DNA of 64,000 nt from contig JAHJEO010000022.1 in the NCBI GenBank assembly GCA_018825305.1, positions 1 through 64,000 of the forward strand. Direction: 5' to 3'. The DNA comes from Gammaproteobacteria bacterium (GTDB lineage: Bacteria > Pseudomonadota > Gammaproteobacteria > Burkholderiales > Rhodocyclaceae). How positions within the stretch are numbered: the stretch's first letter is position 1; the number at the start of each line of letters is the position of its first letter. Under the pieces are notes generated by a model that did not search any database, was not told where the DNA came from, and saw nothing but the letters and a program-made list of their open reading frames with translations. Of this stretch, positions 11,042-20,446 are shown in pieces. Both the position numbers and the translations under genes were made by a program.

Positions 11042-13879
11042 GTGAGCGCCGCCTCTTTGTTTCTCCCGACGCCGCCCGACGCAAGCCTTCTCTATGCCGG
11101 TTCCTACAGTCCGGGGTGGGTGGCTGTTTCGGTACTCCTCGCCATCTTCGCCGCCTACGCGGCGCTGCGCGCGGCAGCACGCATCGGGCCACAGCTTGAC
11201 AAGTCATCGCGGCTGACCTGGGCGGCGACCGGCGCGCTGACGCTGGGTACCGGTGTCTGGGCGATGCATTTCATCGGCATGCTGTCCCTGAGCCTGCCCT
11301 GCCGAGTCAACTACGATCCGCTCGTCACGCTGGCCTCGATGATTCCGGCGGTCCTAGGCAGCGGCGTGGCATTGGGGATCGTATGGCACGAGGAAAGGCG
11401 CCTGTCGCCTTTGATACGCAGCGTCCTGCTCGGCGCAGGCATCGGCACCATGCATTACTCCGGCATGGCGGCGATGCGACTGGAAGGCTTCGTGCGCTAC
11501 GACCCCTCGCTGTTCGTGCTGTCCCTTCTGGTGGCCGTCGCCCTCTCCTATGTCGCCCTGCGCATCCGCAGCGCCGGGAACCGCATCGGCAAACGCAGCG
11601 ATCCGCTGGTGGCCATCGTGATCGGTACCGCAGCATCGGGCATGCACTACACCGCGATGTCCGCCGCCTACTTCGTGCGCGGCGACGTGTCGGCGCTGCC
11701 GGATTCCATGCTTACAGCCGACACGCTGGCCATTGTCGTGGCGTTGACCACGGCATTCCTGGCGCTGGGAGCCTTGGCGCTTGCCGCACTATCCGGCAGC
11801 CGCGAAGTCGCAAGCCAGTTGCGCGACAGCGAAGAACGCTGGAAATTCGCACTGGAAGGCGCCGGCGACGGCATGTGGGACTGGAACCCGCAAACCGACG
11901 AGGCAGTGTTTTCCCGGCGCTGGAAGGAAATGCTCGGATATGCCGAAAATGAATTCCCGAACCGCGGAGCTGCATGGATCGAGCATATCCATCCCGAGGA
12001 CCGCGACCGCGTGCGGCGCGACATCAAGAAATACTATGCCGGGGACCGGCCGCTGCACATCGAAGAGCTTCGCATGCGCTGCAAGGACGGCTCGTGGAAA
12101 TGGATATTGTCGCGAGGGAAACTGGTCAGCCGCGATGAAAAGGGCAAGCCCTTGCGGATGATCGGCACCCACACCGACATCACCGAACGCAAGCAGGCGG
12201 AGGAGCAGCTTCAAATCGCCGCCACGGCCTTCGAGTCCCAAGAGGGCATGATGGTTACCGACACCCGCGGAGTCATCCTGCGCGTCAACCGCGCCTTCAC
12301 CGCGATCACCGGATATCCCGCCACCGAAGTGGTGGGCCAGACGACCCGCATGCTCAAGTCCGGGCGCCATAACGCGGCCTTCTATCGTGCGATGTGGGAC
12401 ACCATCGAGCGCACCGGCGGATGGCAGGGGGAGATCTGGGATCGCCGCAAGAATGGCGAGGAGTATCCCAAATGGCTCACCATTTCATCAGTGAAGAACG
12501 ACGCCGGTGTCGTCACCCATTATGTCGGCACCCATCTCGACATTACCGAACGCAAGAAGACGGAAGAAAAGATCAACGCGCTGGCGTTCTTCGACCAACT
12601 GACGGGGCTGCCCAACCGGACCCTGCTGCTGGATCGCCTGAAGCAGTGCATGGCTGCCACCGCCCGCGTTGGTAGCCATGGCGCGCTGCTGTTCATCGAC
12701 CTCGACAACTTCAAGACGCTCAACGACACGCTCGGTCACGACATGGGCGACCTGCTGCTGAAGCAGGTCGCCCAGCGGCTGACACAGTGCGTCCGCGAGG
12801 GCGACACGGTGGCGCGGCTGGGCGGGGACGAATTCGTGGTGGTCCTGTCGGGACTGACCCCGGACCAGCACCACGCCGCGACACTGGTCGAAATGGTCGC
12901 CGACAAGCTTCTTGCCGCACTCAACCAGAGCTACTCCCTGCGCAACGTTGCGTACCAGAGCACGGCAAGCATCGGCATCACCGTGTTCAGCGGGCAGTTG
13001 CTGACCGTCGAGGACCTGATGAAGCAGGCCGATCTCGCCATGTACAAGGCCAAGGAGGCCGGACGCAATGCGCTGCGCTTCTTCGATCCTGACATGGAGG
13101 CCGTCGCGCTGAGGCTTGCCGCGCTTGAGGCCGACTTGCGCGAGGCCGTCGAGAAAAAGCAATTCCTGCTCCACTATCAGGCCCAGGTCGATGATGACAG
13201 GCGGCTGATGGGAGCCGAAGTCCTGGTGCGCTGGCAGCACCCCGAGCGCGGCCTGGTGTCGCCGGCAGAGTTCATCCCCCTGGCGGAAGAAACCGGCCTG
13301 ATCCTGCCTTTGGGCCGATGGGTGCTGGAAACTGCCTGCAAGCAACTGACCGCGTGGGCCAGGCAACCCGTACTGGCCCATCTCACCGTGGCGGTGAACG
13401 TCAGCGCCCACCAGTTCCGCCACAAGGATTTCGTCAACGACGTCCTGGCCGTCATACAGGCCACCGGCGCGAACCCGCAGCGGCTGAAGCTCGAACTGAC
13501 CGAGAGCCTGCTGATCGCCAATGTTGACGAGATCATCGAGAAGATGTTTGCGCTGAAGGCCAAGGGCGTTGGCTTCTCGATGGACGACTTCGGCACCGGC
13601 TACTCGTCGCTCTCCTACCTGAAGCGACTACCGCTCGACCAGCTTAAGATCGACCAGTCGTTCGTGCGCGATGTGCTGACGGACCCTAACGACGCCGCGA
13701 TCGCCCGGACCATCGTCGCCCTGGCGCAGAGCCTCGACATCGGCGTCATCGCCGAGGGGGTGGAAACCGCGGAGCAGCGCGACTTCCTCGCCAGCGCCGG
13801 CTGCCATGTTTATCAGGGCTATTTCTTCAGCCGGCCACTGCCGGTTCACGCTTTCGAGGCATTTGCGCAGCAGGCCTGA
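11042..13879 (+). CDS. MHYT-PAS-PAS-GGDEF-EAL c-di-GMP protein
   Basis: 945-residue membrane sensor. The N-terminal seven-helix MHYT domain (about residues 1-255) carries the motifs AMHFIGM, TMHYSGMAAM and GMHYTAMSAA, proposed metal-binding sites for oxygen, CO or NO sensing. Two PAS/PAC modules follow (ALEGAGDGMWDWNPQTDEAV and TDTRGVILRVNRAFTAITGY), then GGDEF (RLGGDEFVVVL intact) and EAL (signature EVLVRW instead of EALxR; MDDFGTGYSSL intact). The GTG start overlaps the TGA of a five-codon upstream ORF, which could tune initiation. Both activities are possible. Confidence 0.9.
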   Translation: MSAASLFLPTPPDASLLYAGSYSPGWVAVSVLLAIFAAYAALRAAARIGPQLDKSSRLTWAATGALTLGTGVWAMHFIGMLSLSLPCRVNYDPLVTLASMIPAVLGSGVALGIVWHEERRLSPLIRSVLLGAGIGTMHYSGMAAMRLEGFVRYDPSLFVLSLLVAVALSYVALRIRSAGNRIGKRSDPLVAIVIGTAASGMHYTAMSAAYFVRGDVSALPDSMLTADTLAIVVALTTAFLALGALALAALSGSREVASQLRDSEERWKFALEGAGDGMWDWNPQTDEAVFSRRWKEMLGYAENEFPNRGAAWIEHIHPEDRDRVRRDIKKYYAGDRPLHIEELRMRCKDGSWKWILSRGKLVSRDEKGKPLRMIGTHTDITERKQAEEQLQIAATAFESQEGMMVTDTRGVILRVNRAFTAITGYPATEVVGQTTRMLKSGRHNAAFYRAMWDTIERTGGWQGEIWDRRKNGEEYPKWLTISSVKNDAGVVTHYVGTHLDITERKKTEEKINALAFFDQLTGLPNRTLLLDRLKQCMAATARVGSHGALLFIDLDNFKTLNDTLGHDMGDLLLKQVAQRLTQCVREGDTVARLGGDEFVVVLSGLTPDQHHAATLVEMVADKLLAALNQSYSLRNVAYQSTASIGITVFSGQLLTVEDLMKQADLAMYKAKEAGRNALRFFDPDMEAVALRLAALEADLREAVEKKQFLLHYQAQVDDDRRLMGAEVLVRWQHPERGLVSPAEFIPLAEETGLILPLGRWVLETACKQLTAWARQPVLAHLTVAVNVSAHQFRHKDFVNDVLAVIQATGANPQRLKLELTESLLIANVDEIIEKMFALKAKGVGFSMDDFGTGYSSLSYLKRLPLDQLKIDQSFVRDVLTDPNDAAIARTIVALAQSLDIGVIAEGVETAEQRDFLASAGCHVYQGYFFSRPLPVHAFEAFAQQA

Positions 13880-13926
13880 GGCACCAGCCTCACGACCGGG
13901 TCCGGTCCGTATTGGCAGCCGGCCGG

Positions 13927-16056
13927 TCAGGCACCCGTAGCCCGCTCGCGCCGACGATGGCCGACGATGGCCGGCAGCGCCACCAGCCCGAGCAGCAGCG
14001 TCACCAGCAACAGCGGCCACAGCACCGGACGGTTCCACTCGGCGCGCAAGCGCTCGCGCATCGCGGCGTCGATGCGCTGGTACTTGAGCGTATTGTGGCC
14101 AACCTTGGAGGGCTTGCGATTGGTCAGCCAGGCATGACGCAGGGTGTAGTCCTTGGGGTGGAATCCCCAGATCCACGGCGCGTCGTGGCGCAGGATGGCG
14201 AGCATACGGTCGATGATGACCTGGCGCTGCGGGCCGTTTTCCATCGCCCGCATCTGGTCGAACAGGCGGTCGAATTCGGCGTTGGCGTAGTTGGCGGCGT
14301 TCTCACCCGAATGCCGGACCTTGCCCTGCGGCCCGTAGAGCAGGAAAAGGAAGTTCTCGGGATCGGGGTAGTCGGCGTTCCAGCCGAAATAGAACAGCTG
14401 CACGGCGCCCTTCCTCACCTTTTCCTGGAAGCGGTTGTAGTCGGTGCTGCGCACCACGAGCTGCACGTCGATTTTCTGGAACTGCTTGTTGAGCCAGTCG
14501 ATGCGCGACTTGGAGCCGACGCCGGTGGCCGTGGTATCAAGGTTCACGACCAGCGGCTCGCCGCTTTGCGCGTTGCGGCCGTTGGGCCAGCCGGCCTCGG
14601 CGAGCAACCGGCGCGCGACCTCGATGGACTTGCGCCGGGGCTTGCCGCCCGCATCGTCGACCCAGTCGTACATCTCCGGGTTGATGCCGGCCTGGCCTTC
14701 ACGGTAGCCGAAAATTCCCGGCGGAATCGGGCTCTGCGCAGCCTGGCCGCGGCCATTCTGGAAGATCGAGATGAACTCCTCCTGATCGATGGCGATGCCG
14801 ATGGCCTGGCGCAGCTTGCGTGCCGCCTCGGTGTTGCCGCCGGCCCCGCCCACCAAGGGGTCAAGCATGTTGAAGCCCATGTACATGGTCGATGTCGCGA
14901 CCGAGGTGGTGAGCGAAATGCCCTGCGCCCGCATGCCTTCGGTCAGCGTGATGTCGCCGCCGCTGGCCACCTGCACAGCCTGATCGAAGCTGTCGGATGA
15001 AATCCCGGAGGCGTCGTAGTAGCCCTGCAGGAATTTGTTCCAGTAGGGAATCTGTTCCTTCTCGCGAGTGAACACCACCTTGTCGATGAAGGGCAATGTC
15101 TTGCCGCAGTCGCGTAACAGGCCCGCCGCCTGGTCCCCCGCCTCGCCCTCGCAGGGATAGGTTTCGCCGCGATAGTTGGGGTTCTTCTCCAGCACCATGC
15201 GCGCGTTTGGGTTGTTCTCGGTCAGCATGTAGGGGCCGGTGCCGATCGGATACCAATCCAGTGTGAAGTTCTTCGCGGCCATGCCCGGCTGGCTGTGGAA
15301 GCGGTCGGCCTCCCACGGCACCGCCGCGAAGAACGGCATGGCCAGCCAGTAGAGGAACTGCGGATACTTGCCCTTGATGCGGATGCGGTAGCTGTGGCGG
15401 TCGATGACTTCGACGCCGGAAAGATCAAACTGGCGCAGGTCCAGCCATTCGTCGCGCCGTGCCGCCAGCGCCGACTTTTTCAGGGTTTGCGCCAAGCTGC
15501 CGAGACCGACGATGTATTCCTCCATCAGCCCGAGGATGGGCGAATGCAGGCGCGGATGGGCAAGCCGCTTGATCTGGTAGACATAGTCGTCGGCGGTCAA
15601 CTCGCGCGTACCGCGCGCCGGGAAATCCGCCAGCGTGTGGAATGCGGAAATGTCGTCCGCCTGTTCGACGAAGGCCGGATGCGGTTGATATAGGATGCCG
15701 GGCCGGATGCGGATCACGTAGTCGGTGAAGGCGATGCGCGCGACGTCGGCATCGTCCGGCAACGGCCGGCCGGCGGCATCGAGATAGCGCGGCTGCGGCA
15801 CCACGACGGCCGTACCCGGGACCAGAGCATAAGGACGCTTGAGGTAGTGATACTGCAGCGGCGGCTCATACACCTGGGCGGTGAAGGTGATCTCGTCCTC
15901 GCTGTAGGACTGCACCGGATCGAGGTGCTTGGGACGATCGGTAAACGCCGTGTAGAGGATGTTGCCGCCGCGATCGGCCGCCGGGTAGGGATCGTTCCAG
16001 GCCTGGCCGCAGCCAGTCAACAGCAACAGCAGGCAGAGGGGGCGGAGCCAAGGCAT
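13927..16056 (-). CDS. Family-5 ABC substrate-binding lipoprotein with C-terminal TM helix
   Basis: 709 residues. The start at 16056 gives a lipoprotein signal (MPWLRPLCLLLLLTGCGQAW). The body is an SBP_bac_5 oligopeptide/nickel-type binding domain: the phrases WYPIGTGPYMLTENNPNARM, REKEQIPYWNKFLQGYYDAS and YNRFQEKVRKGAVQLFYFG are typical. Unusually, the C terminus carries a hydrophobic helix (about residues 680-700, VLWPLLLVTLLLGLVALPAI) and a basic tail. The protein would therefore be held at both ends in the envelope. No permease or ATPase genes are adjacent. It is divergent from fabI. Confidence 0.85.
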   Translation of the reverse strand: MPWLRPLCLLLLLTGCGQAWNDPYPAADRGGNILYTAFTDRPKHLDPVQSYSEDEITFTAQVYEPPLQYHYLKRPYALVPGTAVVVPQPRYLDAAGRPLPDDADVARIAFTDYVIRIRPGILYQPHPAFVEQADDISAFHTLADFPARGTRELTADDYVYQIKRLAHPRLHSPILGLMEEYIVGLGSLAQTLKKSALAARRDEWLDLRQFDLSGVEVIDRHSYRIRIKGKYPQFLYWLAMPFFAAVPWEADRFHSQPGMAAKNFTLDWYPIGTGPYMLTENNPNARMVLEKNPNYRGETYPCEGEAGDQAAGLLRDCGKTLPFIDKVVFTREKEQIPYWNKFLQGYYDASGISSDSFDQAVQVASGGDITLTEGMRAQGISLTTSVATSTMYMGFNMLDPLVGGAGGNTEAARKLRQAIGIAIDQEEFISIFQNGRGQAAQSPIPPGIFGYREGQAGINPEMYDWVDDAGGKPRRKSIEVARRLLAEAGWPNGRNAQSGEPLVVNLDTTATGVGSKSRIDWLNKQFQKIDVQLVVRSTDYNRFQEKVRKGAVQLFYFGWNADYPDPENFLFLLYGPQGKVRHSGENAANYANAEFDRLFDQMRAMENGPQRQVIIDRMLAILRHDAPWIWGFHPKDYTLRHAWLTNRKPSKVGHNTLKYQRIDAAMRERLRAEWNRPVLWPLLLVTLLLGLVALPAIVGHRRRERATGA

Positions 16057-16115
16057 GGGTCGGCAGTTTAGCCTATCCGCTATAATCCCCCGGTCATTCG
16101 AATGGGGAAAACACA

Positions 16116-16916
16116 ATGGGCTTTCTTGCCGGAAAACGCATCCTGATCACCGGACTGATTTCGAACCGTTCGATCGCATACGGCATCGCCAAGGCCTGTC
16201 ACCGTGAGGGCGCACGCCTGGCCTTCACCTACCAGAACGAACGCTTCAAGGAACGCATCGCCAAGTTCGCCGACGAACTCGGCAGCAACCTGATCTTTCC
16301 GCTCGACGTCGGCGACGACGCCCAGATCAACGACCTCTTCGCCGAACTCGGCAAGGGCTGGGAAGGCCTCGACGGACTGGTGCATTCCATCGCCTTCGCC
16401 CCCGGCGACGCCATCGAGGGCGACTTCCTCGAAGGCATGACGCGCGAAGGCTTCCGCATCGCCCACGACATTTCGTCCTACAGCTATCCGGCGCTGGCCA
16501 AGGCCGCCCGCCCCATGCTGCTCAAGGGCAACCACCCGGCGCTGCTGGCCTTGTCCTATCTCGGCGCCGAGCGCACCCTGCCCAACTACAACACCATGGG
16601 CCTGGCCAAGGCCAGCCTCGAGGCAGCGACCCGCTACCTCGCCTTCTGCCTCGGCCCGCAGGGCATACGCGCCAACTCTATTTCCGCCGGCCCGATCAAG
16701 ACGCTGGCCGCCTCCGGCATCGGCAATTTCGGCAAGCTGCTGGCCTACAACGCCCACCATGCACCGCTGCGCCGCAACGTCACCATCGACGAAGTCGGGA
16801 ATGCCGCTGCTTTCATGCTGTCCGACCTTGCCAGCGGCATCACCGGCGAGATCATGTACGTCGACGGCGGCCTCAACACCACCGCACTGGGCAACGCCGA
16901 TCCACTACCCGGCTGA
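16116..16916 (+). CDS. fabI: Enoyl-ACP reductase (NADH) FabI
   Basis: Last reduction step of each fatty-acid elongation cycle. It has 266 residues. The nucleotide-binding N terminus [20 protein letters not shown], the catalytic Tyr/Lys pair in [19 protein letters not shown] and the C-terminal [16 protein letters not shown] are all intact. A purine-rich GGGGAAAA stretch precedes the ATG. This is the triclosan-sensitive target family. It ends in a strong bidirectional terminator shared with ppiD. Confidence 0.97.
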   Translation: MGFLAGKRILITGLISNRSIAYGIAKACHREGARLAFTYQNERFKERIAKFADELGSNLIFPLDVGDDAQINDLFAELGKGWEGLDGLVHSIAFAPGDAIEGDFLEGMTREGFRIAHDISSYSYPALAKAARPMLLKGNHPALLALSYLGAERTLPNYNTMGLAKASLEAATRYLAFCLGPQGIRANSISAGPIKTLAASGIGNFGKLLAYNAHHAPLRRNVTIDEVGNAAAFMLSDLASGITGEIMYVDGGLNTTALGNADPLPG

Positions 16917-16954
16917 TACCGCAACGATCGTAGAAACGAATCAATAGAAACGAC

Positions 16955-16985
16955 AAGGGCGCGCATTCGTCGAATGCGCGCCCTT
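16955..16985. terminator. Bidirectional terminator between fabI and ppiD
   Basis: Arms 16955-16969 and 16971-16985 are perfectly complementary over 15 bp, effectively closing a small loop. A TTTTT tract follows at about 16990 on the plus strand, and a T-rich segment follows on the minus strand. It serves converging fabI and ppiD. Confidence 0.85.
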
Positions 16986-17010
16986 GCCGTTTTTGCCGTG
17001 CCGCTACCGC

Positions 17011-18912
17011 CTATTTTTCCCGGGCTTCGAGCAAGGCCTTGTTGATCGTCACCTCGTGACGGGTCTTGAGGGCATCGATCCAGGCCATCAACTCCTGCTC
17101 GGCCACGGTCTCGGCATATTTCTGCCACAGCGCCCGGGCCGCCGGCACTTCGGCCGCAGCGTTGGCGGCGAACTGTTTCACCGTGCCGATGCGATAAAGG
17201 GCAAAGGCCCCGCCGGCCAGTTGCGTTCCGGCAAAGGCGGGAAGCCTGGCCGCGTCGGCCTTGAAGATCATCGCCACTGCTTCGGCAGCCAGTTGCGGCG
17301 CATGGGCGCGCGTCACGCTGCGGGCTGCGCCCCAGGCCACATTGACGCTCGCACCCTTCTGCAGGCTGGCCAGCTTCTCGGCACCATCCTTGGCCGCCAG
17401 CTTGGCAGCCTCCTGCCGCACCAGAATCGTCTCTATCGTCGGCCGCACGGTTTCAAGTTCGGGAAGCATCGCCGGCTTGTGCTCGACCACCCGCGCCGCT
17501 ACCAGCGTGTTGGGGGCAACTTCGATGGCCTCGGTATTGCGCTTGTTCTTGAGGGCGTCGTCCGTAAATAGCGCCGCCATCAGCTTGGCGTTGGTGAAGG
17601 GCGGGACTGCGGCGCCGTTCTTCACGATCCACTCGCTCTGACGCAGCGTCACCTTGTATTTTTCGATCACCGGCTTGAGGCTGTCGGGCTGCTCGTAGAC
17701 GGTATTGGTGAAGCCTTCGGCGGATTCGGCGTATTTCCTCATGCCCGCCTGACGCTTCAACTCGGCGGCAATCTCGCCCTTGACCTCGTCGAAGGCCTTA
17801 GCGCGCTCAACGCGAACACCGGTCAGCTTGATGATGTGGAAGCCGAAGTCGGAACGCACCAGATCGGAGATCTCGCCTTCCTTGAGTCCGAACACCGAAT
17901 CCTCGAACGGCTTGACCATCATGCCGCGACCGAACCAGTCGAGGTCCCCGCCCTTGCTTGCGGAACCCGGATCCTGCGAGTTCTGGCTGGCGAGCTTCTC
18001 GAAATCGCCGGGCGCCTTCCGCAACTGCGCCAGCAGGCCGTCTGCCTTGGCTTTTGCCTTGGCCTCGGCATCGGAATCTCCCTTGGCGGCGGTGATCAGA
18101 ATGTGGCTTGCTCGACGCGTTTCCGGCTGTTTGTAGCTATCGATCTGCGCCTGGTAGGCCTTCTTGACATCCTCGTCGGAAATCGTGACCTGCTCCGTCA
18201 GCTTCTCCAGGTTCAGCGCGACGAACTCGACCTTGACCTGTTCGGGCGTCTCGAACTGTTTCTTGTTGGCTTCGTAATAGGTCTTGACGGCATCCGCGCC
18301 AAGCTTGACGTGCGCCATGTATTGCTCCGGACGCAGAATCGCCTCGGCGATTTCGCGCTCTTCCAGCTGAGCCGCAACCCAGCGCTCTGCCATAGCGCGG
18401 CCGGGCACTGCTGCGTCGGAAACGGCGGCCATCGCCTGCTGCATGGCCAGATCCTGGCGCAGGCGCGCCTCGAACATCTCCTTGCTCATGCCCTGTGAGG
18501 CGACGACAGCCTCGTACCGCTCCTTGGAAAACTTGCCGTTGTCCTGCAACTGCGGCACCGAAGCGATGAACTCGGCCAACTGGGCATCGCTGACGGTGAG
18601 CTTGGCCTTGCGCGCATTGAGCGTCAGCAGGCGCTGATTGACCATGGTATCGACCACCGCGCGGCGCAGCTCGGGATTGTCCAGCATCGCCGGGTTGGCG
18701 TTGCCGCCGAGCATTGGCCGCAGTCGCTCCTGCTGTTCGCGCAGCGACTGCTGGAACTCGCCCTGCGAGATACCCGAGCCACCCACGGTGGCGACATCGC
18801 CACCGCTGCTACTCGGGACCAAGGAGTCCACTCCCCAGAAGGCGAAAGGAAGGATGATCAGTGCCAGGACGATCTGGATGATCTTCTTGTTGTTGCGAAC
18901 CGCGTCGAACAT
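17011..18912 (-). CDS. ppiD: Peptidyl-prolyl isomerase PpiD
   Basis: Inner-membrane-anchored periplasmic folding factor, 633 residues (E. coli PpiD 623). One N-terminal helix (KIIQIVLALIILPFAFWGV, about residues 10-28) anchors it. A SurA-type N-terminal chaperone region follows, then a parvulin domain at about residues 265-365 (RRASHILITAAKGD ... GGDLDWFGRGMMVKPFEDS ... SDFGFHIIKLTGV), then a degenerate C-terminal domain. It often follows hupB and tRNA-Val in betaproteobacteria; here no HU or tRNA gene was found upstream. Confidence 0.94.
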   Translation of the reverse strand: MFDAVRNNKKIIQIVLALIILPFAFWGVDSLVPSSSGGDVATVGGSGISQGEFQQSLREQQERLRPMLGGNANPAMLDNPELRRAVVDTMVNQRLLTLNARKAKLTVSDAQLAEFIASVPQLQDNGKFSKERYEAVVASQGMSKEMFEARLRQDLAMQQAMAAVSDAAVPGRAMAERWVAAQLEEREIAEAILRPEQYMAHVKLGADAVKTYYEANKKQFETPEQVKVEFVALNLEKLTEQVTISDEDVKKAYQAQIDSYKQPETRRASHILITAAKGDSDAEAKAKAKADGLLAQLRKAPGDFEKLASQNSQDPGSASKGGDLDWFGRGMMVKPFEDSVFGLKEGEISDLVRSDFGFHIIKLTGVRVERAKAFDEVKGEIAAELKRQAGMRKYAESAEGFTNTVYEQPDSLKPVIEKYKVTLRQSEWIVKNGAAVPPFTNAKLMAALFTDDALKNKRNTEAIEVAPNTLVAARVVEHKPAMLPELETVRPTIETILVRQEAAKLAAKDGAEKLASLQKGASVNVAWGAARSVTRAHAPQLAAEAVAMIFKADAARLPAFAGTQLAGGAFALYRIGTVKQFAANAAAEVPAARALWQKYAETVAEQELMAWIDALKTRHEVTINKALLEAREK

Positions 18913-19258
18913 GCGTATCGATTCCTGAAACGAATAAGGCGAACCGCGTTCGCCTTATTCAAAATGACAAAAATGGCGCTGACCGTCCCGAATTGAATTC
19001 CAGCGTGATGCAACTATTGCGCCGGCAATCGGAATGGGCTGGATTATACGTCACAGGCAGCCGGATCCCGCCCCGCGGCGGCGCCCGCCAAAATGCCCGC
19101 ATCGGACCCGGCTTGGCCAATCAGCCATCGGCACCCAGACCGCGAAGCCTCTCGAATAAAGGTGGGGCGGCGCGTTGATATAGTTGAGATGGTCGGGCGG
19201 CTTGGATCGGCGCCGTACTATCGTACTATCGCGGACTCGAAAAAATAGCCCTAATCGC
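18913..19258. other. Intergenic region between ppiD and the HD-GYP regulator
   Basis: No protein or tRNA was recognised. It contains a perfect 12-bp hairpin at 18932-18960 (gaataaggcgaa / ttcgccttattc, loop ccgcg), in the 5' leader of ppiD on the minus strand or the end of a former upstream gene. There is also a tandem tactatcg repeat at about 19216-19231 upstream of the response regulator. Confidence 0.5.
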
Positions 19259-20446
19259 ATGTCGGACAAGGCATATACTGAAATGGTTGGGTTCATTCGT
19301 GTGCCAGTGAGGGATTGCCTTGGTAACCACAGCCCCCCCCCCCCCGTGAAAGCCGGCGAAAATCGTACTACCTTGCTGATCGTCGATGACGATCCGGGCA
19401 ACCTGGCAATCCTGGGCGAATTGCTGCAGCCGCATTACGACGTCCTTGTCGCCCCCTCGGGCAAGCGCGCACTCGAGATCGCCACCGAAACGCCGCCTGA
19501 TCTGATTCTGCTCGATGTGATGATGCCTGAGGTGGATGGCCATGAGGTACTCAGGCAACTCAAGGGACGCCCGGACACGCAAGACATCCCGGTGATCTTC
19601 GTCACAGGAAAGGATGGCTCGAAGGACGAGGAAGCCGGCCTCGCCCTCGGCGCCGTCGATTACATCACCAAGCCCTTCCGCCCGGCCATCGTTTTGGCGC
19701 GGGTGCGCACCCAGCTCGAGCTCAAGCTGGCGCGCGACTGGCTCGCCGACCAGAACGCCCACCTCGAAGCCGAGGTGACGCGGCGCACCAGCGACATCAT
19801 GCTGACGCAGGACATCACCATCAAGGCGCTGGCCGAACTGGCCGAGACGCGCGACAACGAAACCGGCAACCACATCCGCCGCACCCAGGAATACGTGCGC
19901 CTGCTCGCCCGGCAGTTGCAGGGCCATCCGCGCTTCGCCGCTTTCCTCACCGAGCAGAACATCGAACTGCTGGCCAAGTCCGCCCCGCTGCACGACATCG
20001 GCAAGGTCGGCATTCCCGACCACATCCTGCACAAGCCGGGCAAGCTGAACGCGGAAGAATGGGCGGTGATGCAGACCCATGCCGAACTCGGGGCGCAGGC
20101 CATCGAGCATGCCCTGCGCGAAACCGACCGCCACATCGACTTTCTCGACACCGCGCAACAGATCGCCCACTGGCACCACGAAAAATGGGACGGCAGCGGC
20201 TACCCCGACGGTCTCAAGGGCGACGCCATTCCGGTGCCGGCGCGGCTGATGGCGCTGGCCGACGTGTTCGACGCCCTGATTTCCCGGCGCGTCTACAAGG
20301 CCGCCATGCCGCCCGATGCGGCGCGCGACATCATCGCCGGCGAACGCGGCAAGCACTTCGACCCCGATGTGACCGACGCCTTCCTCGCCGCCTACGACGA
20401 CTTCGTCGCCGTCGCCGAGAAATACCAGGAAGGCGAAACACCATGA
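19259..20446 (+). CDS. Response regulator with HD-GYP phosphodiesterase output
   Basis: 395 residues from ATG 19259. The receiver domain ([20 protein letters not shown], phospho-Asp in [14 protein letters not shown], Lys in DYITKPFRP) is followed by a helical linker and an HD-GYP domain with [17 protein letters not shown] and [16 protein letters not shown] intact, which predicts c-di-GMP hydrolysis. The start is uncertain: ATGs at 19259 and 19283 lie upstream of a 13-C tract, while an in-frame GTG at 19346 lies directly after it. None has a good ribosome site. It is coupled to the kinase gene by an ATGA overlap. Confidence 0.88.
   Translation: MSDKAYTEMVGFIRVPVRDCLGNHSPPPPVKAGENRTTLLIVDDDPGNLAILGELLQPHYDVLVAPSGKRALEIATETPPDLILLDVMMPEVDGHEVLRQLKGRPDTQDIPVIFVTGKDGSKDEEAGLALGAVDYITKPFRPAIVLARVRTQLELKLARDWLADQNAHLEAEVTRRTSDIMLTQDITIKALAELAETRDNETGNHIRRTQEYVRLLARQLQGHPRFAAFLTEQNIELLAKSAPLHDIGKVGIPDHILHKPGKLNAEEWAVMQTHAELGAQAIEHALRETDRHIDFLDTAQQIAHWHHEKWDGSGYPDGLKGDAIPVPARLMALADVFDALISRRVYKAAMPPDAARDIIAGERGKHFDPDVTDAFLAAYDDFVAVAEKYQEGETP
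19333..19345 (+). repeat. Homopolymeric tract of 13 C near the 5' end of the HD-GYP gene
   Basis: Thirteen consecutive C residues encode PPPP within the reading frame before the receiver domain, immediately before an in-frame GTG. Slipped-strand change here would shift the frame for the upstream ATG starts but not for the GTG start. Confidence 0.75.

Noticed and set aside
18961-19183. hupB/tRNA genes expected upstream of ppiD
   Set aside because: Searched by eye for a CCA end, T arm and HU coding pattern; none found.
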